This document shows positions 1 through 5,940 of a DNA stretch of 12,805 nucleotides, one piece after another. Source of the DNA: Methanobacteriota archaeon (GTDB taxonomy: Archaea; Hydrothermarchaeota; Hydrothermarchaeia; Hydrothermarchaeales; BMS3B); the NCBI GenBank assembly GCA_003229935.1, contig QIGD01000053.1, positions 1 to 12,805 of the forward strand, read 5' to 3'. The translations under genes and the position numbers were made by a program. The notes beneath the pieces were generated by a model that saw only the letters and a list, made by a program, of their open reading frames with translations, was not told where the DNA came from and did no database searches. Position 1 is the first letter of the stretch; every line of letters begins with the position of its first letter.

Positions 1-1463
1 CCACAGCAGTGTTCATTCTCGCCAAGAAGAGTGAAATCAACACCAGCCTTCACAAAAAGCTGGACAACAGTAGCAGGAATGTCTTGTACCTGGGGCGAAA
101 AGCTTGCCATGCAGCCTACGAAATAAACTACCTCAGCCTTGTCCTTCTGGTAGTAATCCTCTGGAGGCTCAGGTATAAAGAAATCAATCCACATGGCCCT
201 CTCGCTGTTAGGGAAGTTAGCTACATTCTTCTCTTTAAGTACAGCATCCTTAGCCAGATGGAATTTTTTAGGGGTTAAGCCCAAATGATACTGAGCCTTT
301 CTCACAGCTATGCCAATATCCTTTGTTTGAATGAAAGAAGGGCATACTTCTACACAGCGGGCGCATAGAAGGCAGTTGTAAATTTGAGTATTAAATTCCT
401 CCTTTTCAGCTTTACTGATCTGGTGGCCAAAGTATACTGGTAGATGTTCAGCATTTAAAACAGATGCCATATGAGAATTTATATAGGCATAGCTCAGATA
501 GGGTTTTTCACTACCCTTTGTGGCTTTATAAACCTGACAATTATCTGTGCATAACTGGCACTTTACACAGGCGTCCATTTCTATAAGCTGTCTTGATGTA
601 AAGTCTACCTCTGCCTTTTTACCTTCATGGGCGTTGTGGTCATAGGGGAAAGCATTCATCAGCATAACAAAGGGCATTACAAATATATGCCAGAGTTTTT
701 TGTTGAAGGGTATGCTGGCAAAGAGCGATGCAATCATTAAAGCTGCGAGGAGCCACATGAACTCATTAAAGCTTGATGCGAAACCTCCTACAATAGGTGA
801 GATTAGTTTTGAGATGCCATATGAAAAGAACCAGTACTGTGCTATACTACCTTTCACACCGTAGGCAATAATTGAAGCGCTCTCGCCGAAGAATCTGAAG
901 ATAAACCACCCACCAAGGTTTATAACAGCTATCTTATCAGCACGTGTAGTTGTTATATGGGAAGTTTTGAGCACAAAACGTCTGTAGATAGCTATAGATT
1001 CACCTGTGAGCACCATGAGACCAAAAATTTCATTCAAAAGGGCATAAACCATATCTATTCTTTGAAATGCAACTGTTCCCAAGGCGACAGCTTTGAGGTA
1101 GTAATAATCAACAAAAGGAGTGTAGAAAAAGAGCACGAGCCCATTTATTTCGTGAAGCTGGGGCACTCGCGTTGCAGCCTTAATTTCGTTCACTGCTATT
1201 ATACCAACATAGCCAAAGATTATAAGAACCTTCATGAGCCAGCGTAGTTTATCCTGTTTGTAGAGCCTCTTCTGTAGGAAGACTCCAAACAAAACCCTCT
1301 TCAGGAGACTAAAAATATTCAGAGAAAAAATATTTTTTAGTGCCCATACAATACTACCTTTAAGGTCGTGTCTTCCTTTGAGCCAGTACATAATATTCAG
1401 CAGGACACCTATAACCATCACGGCTGTACTTAACATAAACAGAGCAACATATATAGGAACCAT
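1..1463 (-). CDS. Membrane-anchored HdrD-like Fe-S oxidoreductase (partial, 3' end beyond left edge)
   Basis: The frame is open for 487 codons from ATG at 1463 to the window edge. The N-terminal ~275 residues are hydrophobic, with several membrane helices (about residues 3-26, 78-92, 106-118, 138-160, 178-202, 236-252 and 258-272), and resemble the cytochrome-b-like NarI/HdrE/DsrM gamma subunit. A ferredoxin-type domain follows with two [4Fe-4S] motifs: C299-x2-C302-x2-C305-x3-C309 and C364-x2-C367-x2-C370-x3-C374-P. The first CCG domain begins at GCM (C451) and is cut at HCC (C486-C487). This is the fused HdrE-HdrD / DsrMK-like layout, expected to pass electrons between a membrane quinone or methanophenazine pool and a thiol/disulfide or other soluble partner. 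GGGTGAT lies 5 nt before the ATG. A small open frame ends 2 nt upstream, so co-transcription is likely. The family is secure; the physiological substrate is not. Confidence 0.85.
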   Translation of the reverse strand, partial: MVPIYVALFMLSTAVMVIGVLLNIMYWLKGRHDLKGSIVWALKNIFSLNIFSLLKRVLFGVFLQKRLYKQDKLRWLMKVLIIFGYVGIIAVNEIKAATRVPQLHEINGLVLFFYTPFVDYYYLKAVALGTVAFQRIDMVYALLNEIFGLMVLTGESIAIYRRFVLKTSHITTTRADKIAVINLGGWFIFRFFGESASIIAYGVKGSIAQYWFFSYGISKLISPIVGGFASSFNEFMWLLAALMIASLFASIPFNKKLWHIFVMPFVMLMNAFPYDHNAHEGKKAEVDFTSRQLIEMDACVKCQLCTDNCQVYKATKGSEKPYLSYAYINSHMASVLNAEHLPVYFGHQISKAEKEEFNTQIYNCLLCARCVEVCPSFIQTKDIGIAVRKAQYHLGLTPKKFHLAKDAVLKEKNVANFPNSERAMWIDFFIPEPPEDYYQKDKAEVVYFVGCMASFSPQVQDIPATVVQLFVKAGVDFTLLGENEHCC

Positions 1464-1464
1464 T

Positions 1465-1698
1465 TTATATCACCCTTCTTTTCATCAACATAGAAATGTC
1501 CATTGATAGAGTCTCCCATTCTGGAAACTTTTGAGTTCCCTCTTTATTATATACACTATCTATATACGTGAAAGGTCTTACAGAATGTTCTCTTTTTATG
1601 GTAATATTCGATACTATCCCCTCTGTTACTGTTTGAAATTGTCTTTCTGTCTTTAGTATAACAGTATTTACCACCATCTTCACCACAGATTTTACCAC
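1465..1698 (-). CDS. Possible small protein upstream of the HdrD-like gene (unrecognised)
   Basis: This frame gives 77 aa from GTG at 1698 or 70 aa from ATG at 1677, and ends with TAA at 1465-1467, 1 nt before the next gene's ATG. I do not recognise it. Residues are a balanced charged/hydrophobic mix with no membrane segment or cysteines, and codons (AGA, ATA, GAA) resemble those of neighbouring genes. Neither start has a well-placed Shine-Dalgarno. TATA-like boxes at 1722-1729 (about 28 bp from the GTG) and 1701-1710 (about 28 bp from the ATG) would fit a leaderless message starting at either codon. It could instead be only the 5' leader of the HdrD-like gene or the tail of a decayed gene. 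Confidence 0.35.
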   Translation of the reverse strand: MVKSVVKMVVNTVILKTERQFQTVTEGIVSNITIKREHSVRPFTYIDSVYNKEGTQKFPEWETLSMDISMLMKRRVI

Positions 1699-1700
1699 GC

Positions 1701-1729
1701 TTATATATATTAACAGATTAACATATAAA
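1701..1729 (-). promoter_or_regulatory. TATA-box candidates for the HdrD-like operon
   Basis: On the minus strand TTTATATG (1722-1729), preceded by an A-rich BRE-like stretch, and an alternating AT run (1701-1710) are the only clear archaeal core-promoter-like sequences between the nuclease gene and this operon. Their spacing puts transcription starts at about 1698 or 1677. This is inferred from sequence only. Confidence 0.4.
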
Positions 1730-1831
1730 CTTTTTTATCAATAGCTCTATCAATTATTCATCAGTAATGTTTATTATATAACTTAAGGGTTCTCAGAGAT
1801 ATTACCACATCCAAATTGCTAGAAGTTATTC

Positions 1832-2599
1832 TCATACTATAAAATCAGCAAAAACAGCCTTCTTCAATCTGTCATAAACATGTTCAGCAATAGGACTGAG
1901 ATTTTCCACATCAATGCGATTGTACTCAACAAGGGTTTCAAGAGCTCTTCTGTTCCTATAAACTTCCCACTTCTTCCAAAGTCTTACTGCATCAAAACCG
2001 CTCATTCCCTTAATGTCATCCTCTCTTTCAAGTCCCATCTCTTCTTCAATTTTTTTTAGTCCGCCGCTTAGACCTATTCTTCTGGATGTAAAACAAAGGT
2101 CAATATGAGGCTTTTCAAAACTCAGGGTAGGGAATTTTTTTATGAGGAAGGGAATATCAAAAGCAGAGCCATAAAATGTTATAATCAGAGAGTACTTCTC
2201 AAGCTCTCTCTTCAGGCTCTCTTCCTCAAGATTAATACCCTTTATGAAAGATTTGTATTCTCTCCCATTATAAACTCCCACAACAGTTATGTCATTTCTC
2301 TCAGCGCTTAGTCCAGTGGTTTCAATGTCGATAAAGCAGGCATGTTCTCTGAACTCAGAGAAGAGTCGCCAGTGCTCTCGTCCAGGAAGCCGCCTGAAAA
2401 AGAAGCTTGAGGCAAGATGACTGAGATTAAAATCTGCCTCTTCTATTTCTCTGTCTAGAATTGACTTCTTTTTTTCAGGAATACCTTTAATCTTCTTACT
2501 CTCGAGGAAATCTCTCCAGTCTAAAATACCTTTTTTCCAGAGGTTCCTCTCCCTAACTGTGCCAATTCCATCCAGAAAAATAAAACTTTGGCGTATCAT
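1832..2599 (-). CDS. YprB-like RNase H-fold 3'-5' exonuclease (DEDDy)
   Basis: This 255-aa protein has a short N-terminal helix-hairpin-helix-like segment (residues 6-32, with LDGIG followed by a W/GI pattern). A DnaQ-like exonuclease domain follows from about residue 86. Exo I is D91-I-E93-T-T-G, Exo II contains D148 in a YGSAFDIPFL context, and Exo III is Y226-N-R-I-D230. All four acidic residues and the tyrosine expected of a DEDDy nuclease are present. This matches the YprB/ribonuclease-H-like family found in many archaea and in Bacillus, whose nucleic-acid substrate is poorly defined. GAGGT precedes the ATG at a normal distance. It looks monocistronic, about 258 bp from the divergently transcribed phosphoglycolate phosphatase gene. 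No residue suggests inactivation. Confidence 0.85.
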   Translation of the reverse strand: MIRQSFIFLDGIGTVRERNLWKKGILDWRDFLESKKIKGIPEKKKSILDREIEEADFNLSHLASSFFFRRLPGREHWRLFSEFREHACFIDIETTGLSAERNDITVVGVYNGREYKSFIKGINLEEESLKRELEKYSLIITFYGSAFDIPFLIKKFPTLSFEKPHIDLCFTSRRIGLSGGLKKIEEEMGLEREDDIKGMSGFDAVRLWKKWEVYRNRRALETLVEYNRIDVENLSPIAEHVYDRLKKAVFADFIV

Positions 2600-2803
2600 T
2601 CATATACCTCAATAATATCTGGACACATGCGAGGTGCCATCTGAAAATTTGAAAGCATTGGTATTAAGTTCAGTCGCATTTAAACATACCTTTATTTTTC
2701 TAATCTTATATTTCTATCCCTCTTTATATTTTTCACTTACTACTTTTAACTTTTTCGGCAGGGAATCCAGTCTCTAATGTCTGGCTGTTTAGAACTCATT
2801 CTA

Positions 2804-2817
2804 TAATTATAATATCC
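2804..2817 (+). promoter_or_regulatory. TATA-like region upstream of the phosphoglycolate phosphatase gene
   Basis: An AT-rich stretch (TATAATTATAATAT) lies about 45 bp before the ATG at 2858. No Shine-Dalgarno is visible directly before that ATG, so the message may have a short leader or be leaderless. This is weak, position-based evidence only. Confidence 0.3.
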
Positions 2818-2857
2818 ACAGAGTAATTCCTCAGTTGTTACCTTTTGTACTTCCACT

Positions 2858-3523
2858 ATGAAAATCAGAGCCCTTGCCATAGATATAGATGGTACACTCA
2901 CTGATAAATTGAGGAGACTAAATTTTACTGCAGGAGAACTTATCAGAAAGCTTGAAGCACGTAATGTCATGGTTATACTTGCCACAGGCAATGCACTCTG
3001 TGTGGCAGATACGATCAGTACTTTTCTTGGAACTTCTGGAGCATTAATAGCAGAGAATGGAGGAATAATAAGCTATGGTGATGAAGTGAAATATCTTGCG
3101 AGTATAGATGAGATAGAGAAGGCTTATTCCTTTCTGAAAGATAGACTTGCTATAAGGGAGGTTACAAGGAATGAATACAGAAAGACAGAGGTAGCATTAT
3201 GGAGGGACTATCCTGTAGAAGAGATAAAAAAAATACTCAAAGACTTCAGAGTTGAGGTTGTGGATACAAAATTTGCCATTCATATAAAAAATCCTGATGT
3301 GAGTAAGGGCAGGGCACTTGAGATGGTTGCCCGGAGAGCTGGCATATCCATGCAGGAAGTTGCAGCTATTGGTGACAGTTCTAATGATATAGACATGCTT
3401 GAGAAGGCTGGGCTTTCCATATCCATAGGTAGCTACCTCAAAGATGTTGCAGATTATACTACAGAAAGAGAATATGGGGATGGTGGGGTTGAGGCACTAA
3501 AGATTGTTATGAATCACATCTGA
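2858..3523 (+). CDS. Phosphoglycolate phosphatase (archaeal HAD type)
   Basis: This 221-aa HAD-superfamily hydrolase is of the archaeal phosphoglycolate phosphatase type (TA0175-like, EC 3.1.3.18), which dephosphorylates 2-phosphoglycolate to glycolate in the cytosol. Motif I is D9-I-D11-G-T-L-T-D, where D9 is the nucleophile and D11 the acid/base. Motif II is L-A-T43-G-N. The motif III lysine is K150 (DVSKG), and motif IV is G-D173-S-S-N-D177, which binds Mg2+. The cap lies between motifs II and III (about residues 80-150), as in subclass IIB enzymes. Length and all catalytic residues match the family. A related sugar-phosphate specificity within the Cof-type group cannot be excluded. It lies 81 bp upstream of hdrC on the same strand, far enough apart for separate promoters. 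Confidence 0.88.
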   Translation: MKIRALAIDIDGTLTDKLRRLNFTAGELIRKLEARNVMVILATGNALCVADTISTFLGTSGALIAENGGIISYGDEVKYLASIDEIEKAYSFLKDRLAIREVTRNEYRKTEVALWRDYPVEEIKKILKDFRVEVVDTKFAIHIKNPDVSKGRALEMVARRAGISMQEVAAIGDSSNDIDMLEKAGLSISIGSYLKDVADYTTEREYGDGGVEALKIVMNHI

Positions 3524-3534
3524 AGAAGCAAAAT

Positions 3535-3542
3535 TTTATAAA
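3535..3542 (+). promoter_or_regulatory. TATA-box candidate for hdrCB
   Basis: TTTATAAA lies in the 81-bp gap between the phosphatase and hdrC and would place transcription start near 3565, about 40 nt before the ATG. A second AT-rich candidate (TTATAATTTTA) lies near 3580. AGGATGG at about 3592 is a plausible ribosome-binding site. Confidence 0.35.
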
Positions 3543-3604
3543 TTATTGTAATGATTAAATATTAAAAATTAATAAGTTCTTATAATTTTACAGGATGGAT
3601 TAGA

Positions 3605-4117
3605 ATGGAAGTTCTCCAGCGGACCTATAGGAAGGTGAGCGGTGACCTTATTAAAAAGATAAAAGCCGAACCAGGAGGCGAAGCTATTTCAAGGTGTTAT
3701 CAGTGTGGAACATGCGCAGCAAGCTGTATTGTACACACCTACAGAAAGGATTTCAATCCAAGGCTAATTATAAGGAAGGCAGTTCTTGGTGTTGAGAATG
3801 TACTTGATAGTATAGAACCCTGGTACTGTGCTGTCTGTTATTTATGTAATGAGCGCTGTCCGAGAGATGTAAAGCCTGCTACAATTCTGATGGCAATTAA
3901 GAATGTTGCTGCAAAAGAGGGAAAAATACCACCTGCTTTCAAAGTTATAAATGAAAATGTTTTGGAAATAGGACGACTATTTGATATTGATGAATTTACA
4001 AACTTTTTAAGAGAAGATCTTGGGTTACCTGCTATAGAGTCTATTGACAGGGAGGAAATAAATAAACTTATTTCAGGTACAAGATTTGAGAAGCTTAAAG
4101 AAGGAGGAAAAAGATGA
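3605..4117 (+). CDS. hdrC: Heterodisulfide reductase subunit C-like (HdrC)
   Basis: This is a 170-aa soluble iron-sulfur protein. Two [4Fe-4S] motifs are complete: C31-x2-C34-x2-C37-x3-C41 (RCYQCGTCAASC) and C75-x2-C78-x2-C81-x3-C85 (WYCAVCYLCNERCPRD). This matches HdrC, which carries electrons from the flavin/ferredoxin subunit HdrA to the HdrB active site. Length is slightly below the usual 180-190 aa. The stop codon overlaps the start of hdrB (ATGA), the normal arrangement for a tight HdrCB pair. No hdrA, mvh or frh gene lies in this window, so the partner must be encoded elsewhere, or the pair serves another electron donor. Homologous HdrCB modules occur outside methanogenesis, so CoM-S-S-CoB as substrate is an inference. 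Confidence 0.88.
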   Translation: MEVLQRTYRKVSGDLIKKIKAEPGGEAISRCYQCGTCAASCIVHTYRKDFNPRLIIRKAVLGVENVLDSIEPWYCAVCYLCNERCPRDVKPATILMAIKNVAAKEGKIPPAFKVINENVLEIGRLFDIDEFTNFLREDLGLPAIESIDREEINKLISGTRFEKLKEGGKR

Positions 4118-4962
4118 GTGAAGCTTACCTCTACTTTCCAGGATGTAATATTCCATATAGAGAGCGTGGGTATGAAGTCTCTGCTCGGGCTGTTGCAGAG
4201 AAACTTGGCATAGAGCTCATGGATAAGCCCTTTACATGCTGTGGGATAAATGTAGAACCTATAGATGAATTTGCTTCCCTTCTTTATTCAGCAAGAAATA
4301 TAGCTATTGCTGAAGAGGAAGGCATGGACCTTGTTACTCTCTGTAACGGATGTTACAAGACACTGAAGGTTGCCAATGAGAGGCTAAAAAATGATGAGAA
4401 TTTAAGAAATGAGGTGAATAAAAAGTTAATGATTCTGGGCAGAGAGGTAAAGGGCGATATTGAGGTAAAACACTTTCTTGACATTATTGTTGATAAAATT
4501 GATGATGATGTAATTGTAAAGAAGGTTAAGGTCAGGGTAGCACCTCATATAGGATGTCATGCTCAGAGACCAAGTGAGTATGTTGATTTTGGTGCTGATA
4601 TAAAAATTGACAGAATTTTGGAGCTTGTGGGTTCTACAAGTCTAAAATATAAGGATAAGGATAAATGCTGTGGCGCTCCCCTTCTGGCTCTCAGTGAAGA
4701 GATGGGCATGACGATTGCAAACAACAAACTCACAAATATGAAGGAGGCTGGAGCTGAACTCATTGTTACCATGTGTCCATTCTGTCAGGTGAGTCTAGAC
4801 ACACTTCAGGTGAAGATTGAGAGTGACTTTGGAGAGAAGTATGATATTCCCAGCATATATATAACGCAGATTCTGGGTATTGCTCTTGGAATTCCCTATG
4901 AGAACCTCGGCATAGAGGAAAATAAAACCAACCCGGAGAAAGTCTTTAAAAAAGACTTATAA
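4114..4962 (+). CDS. hdrB: Heterodisulfide reductase subunit B-like (HdrB)
   Basis: This 282-aa protein has two CCG domains. The first shows C11, C42-C43-G and C77-x2-C80; the second C148, C185-C186-G and C221-x2-C224. All ten cysteines that hold the two non-cubane [4Fe-4S] clusters in characterised HdrB are present, so it should be catalytically competent for disulfide reduction, classically CoM-S-S-CoB. The N-terminus (LYFPGCNIPYRERGYE) and PHIGCHAQRP match the family. AAAGGAGG lies at the end of hdrC before the ATG, and the 4-bp overlap indicates translational coupling. No membrane segment is seen, so this is the soluble HdrABC-type subunit, distinct from the membrane HdrD-like protein at the left edge. 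Confidence 0.9.
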   Translation: MSEAYLYFPGCNIPYRERGYEVSARAVAEKLGIELMDKPFTCCGINVEPIDEFASLLYSARNIAIAEEEGMDLVTLCNGCYKTLKVANERLKNDENLRNEVNKKLMILGREVKGDIEVKHFLDIIVDKIDDDVIVKKVKVRVAPHIGCHAQRPSEYVDFGADIKIDRILELVGSTSLKYKDKDKCCGAPLLALSEEMGMTIANNKLTNMKEAGAELIVTMCPFCQVSLDTLQVKIESDFGEKYDIPSIYITQILGIALGIPYENLGIEENKTNPEKVFKKDL

Positions 4963-5014
4963 TAATTATACCTTTCTGAGAATCCCAGTTCTTAATCTAT
5001 ATGGTATATCCTCA

Positions 5015-5173
5015 CTGACATACTCCCACGACTAAAGAGGCTGTCCTGTAATCAAAAATACTACACGAAACAAGCTAAATTTAACCCTCATTGTCTAAAA
5101 TAAGCAGTCTTTATATTACTGAGACTAATTGTCGGACAGCCTCTAAAGTCGTGGGCCTTCTGCCTAAAATATC
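5015..5173 (-). mobile_element. Palindromic IS200/IS605-like mini-element, interrupted by a MITE
   Basis: Read on the minus strand, TTAT at 5177-5174 is followed by a 48-bp element in two pieces. The left piece (GATATTTTAGGCAGAAGGC) resembles the left ends of the copies at 7963 and 11711. The right piece ends in GTGGGAGTATGTCAG, the same terminus as the copy at 8116. The hairpin arms CCCACGAC (5025-5032) and GTCGTGGG (5148-5155) are separated by a foreign 105-bp insert. Without the insert and one repeat the length is 48 bp, close to the 46-bp copy at 11711-11756. Such hairpins are typical of IS200/IS605-family ends. No transposase is encoded. Confidence 0.65.
5038..5142. mobile_element. 105-bp MITE-like insertion with inverted repeats and target duplication
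   Basis: The ends are perfect 9-bp inverted repeats, AGGCTGTCC (5038-5046) and GGACAGCCT (5134-5142), extendable to about 12 of 15 matches. CTAAAG flanks both sides (5032-5037 and 5143-5148), and removing the insert with one CTAAAG restores the perfect hairpin CCCACGACTAAAGTCGTGGG. An alternative reading is a 107-bp element with 10-bp repeats and a 4-bp TAAA duplication. The interior is AT-rich and non-coding. TIR plus duplication implies a DDE-type transposase acting in trans; the family is not assigned. Confidence 0.8.
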
Positions 5174-5246
5174 ATAAATATTTGTTACTAAAGTATAATA
5201 GCGGATTTACTCTTGATTCATCTGGATTAGTGCGTTTTTCAATTTG

Positions 5247-5254
5247 TTTATATA
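5247..5254 (+). promoter_or_regulatory. TATA box upstream of the DsrE-like gene
   Basis: TTTATATA lies 56 bp before the ATG at 5303, predicting transcription start near 5277 and a short leader containing the ribosome-binding site AAGGTGA (5291-5297), 5 nt from the ATG. The control signals are intact even though the coding frame is broken. Confidence 0.55.
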
Positions 5255-5302
5255 GGGTATATTATCTTTCTCTTCAGTATATATCTTTGAAAGGTGAATG
5301 AT

Positions 5303-5687
5303 ATGACTGAAGGAAAAATAATGACTATAGTATGTTCCCAAGGGAATTTTAGTAAGGTTTTTGCTGCTCTTGTACTTGCAACAACAGCAAAAGCTATGGA
5401 TGTTGATGTGTATGTTTATTTTACCTTTGACGCTTAAAAAGGATGTATATGATAGTCTATTCGAGGATGACCCGAAGGCTAATGCTATGAAGGAAAAGGG
5501 TGCACCTGATATAAAAGACCTGTTCAATATTGCAGTGGAAACAGGAATACACCTTGTACCCTGCCAGTTACCTATGGATATAAAAGGTATTGAAAAAGAA
5601 GATATTGTTGATTTTGTTGAAGAGCCTACAGGTGCCAGTGGTTTTCTTGATAAATCTTTGGATGCTGACCTGAGCTATTTCCTGTGA
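5303..5687 (+). pseudogene. DsrE/DsrF-family protein interrupted by a one-base frameshift
   Basis: ATG at 5303, with AAGGTGA 5 nt upstream, starts a frame giving MTEGKIMTIVCSQGNFSKVF and on to VYFTFDA, stopping at TAA 5435-5437. The rest of the protein continues in the +1 frame from 5436 (LKKDVYDSLFEDD) to TGA at 5685-5687. Joined, the two parts make about 127-128 aa with the DsrE-family pattern: an N-terminal beta strand, an alanine-rich helix (AALVLATTAKAM), FTF, and a C-terminal conserved cysteine (PCQLPMDIKGI). DsrE-like proteins bind or relay sulfur, or are annotated as peroxiredoxin-like. Adding one T near 5434 (GCT-TTA-AAA) would restore the frame. The break may be a real mutation, an assembly error, or programmed +1 frameshifting at GCT-TAA-A. 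The family call is good; functional status is open. Confidence 0.75.
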
Positions 5688-5706
5688 AGGAGAGGATATT
5701 CCCCTC

Positions 5707-5895
5707 CTAACGCCTCCATTCTGCATAAACTGGGCAGGTGAGGCATTCTTCAGGGGGTTTATATTTATCTTCAATTGCTTTGGGACATTCCGGGTAGCTA
5801 CCAACACAGTTGGGATAACTTCTTCTTATTTTATCCCAAGCGATTTCAGCTTCAGTTTTTCTTCTTGCAATTTTCTTCTGTTTTTTCCTTGCCAT
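5707..5895 (-). CDS. Small basic four-cysteine protein (unknown function)
   Basis: This 62-aa product starts at ATG 5895, chosen over the upstream GTG (5901) because AGGTG lies 5 nt before the ATG. The N-terminus is strongly basic (MARKKQKKIARRKTEAE). The C-terminal half has C-x6-C and C-x2-C (NCVGSYPECP and ECLTCPVYAEW), a likely zinc- or cluster-binding knuckle. I do not recognise a characterised family. The basic tail plus knuckle would suit a nucleic-acid or ribosome-associated role, which is only inference. Its stop is 19 bp from the convergent DsrE-like gene. It lies 45 bp downstream of purB on the same strand and may share its transcript. Confidence 0.6.
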   Translation of the reverse strand: MARKKQKKIARRKTEAEIAWDKIRRSYPNCVGSYPECPKAIEDKYKPPEECLTCPVYAEWRR

Positions 5896-5940
5896 TTTCA
5901 CACCTGATTTAGAAAAGATGTATTCAGTATATAATAGTTA

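Noticed and set aside
957..1247. 96-aa plus-strand open frame
   Set aside because: It is antisense to the membrane domain of the HdrD-like gene, which has motifs and a ribosome-binding site; the plus-strand frame has neither.
1745..1775. TGATGA-like motif suggesting a C/D box RNA on the minus strand
   Set aside because: No matching D box or C'/D' pair at proper spacing was found, so the motif is probably chance in AT-rich DNA.
2755..2800. Weak hairpin (CCAG...CTGG) upstream of the phosphatase, considered as tRNA or riboswitch
   Set aside because: The stem is only four pairs and no tRNA arms or conserved riboswitch core could be assembled. The rest of 2600-2857 shows only promoter-like AT-rich sequence.
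5361..5435. Upstream extension (MLLLYLQQQQKLWMLMCMF) of the second half of the DsrE-like gene
   Set aside because: This is an out-of-frame reading of the true N-terminal half, which starts at 5303 with a ribosome-binding site and matches the family.
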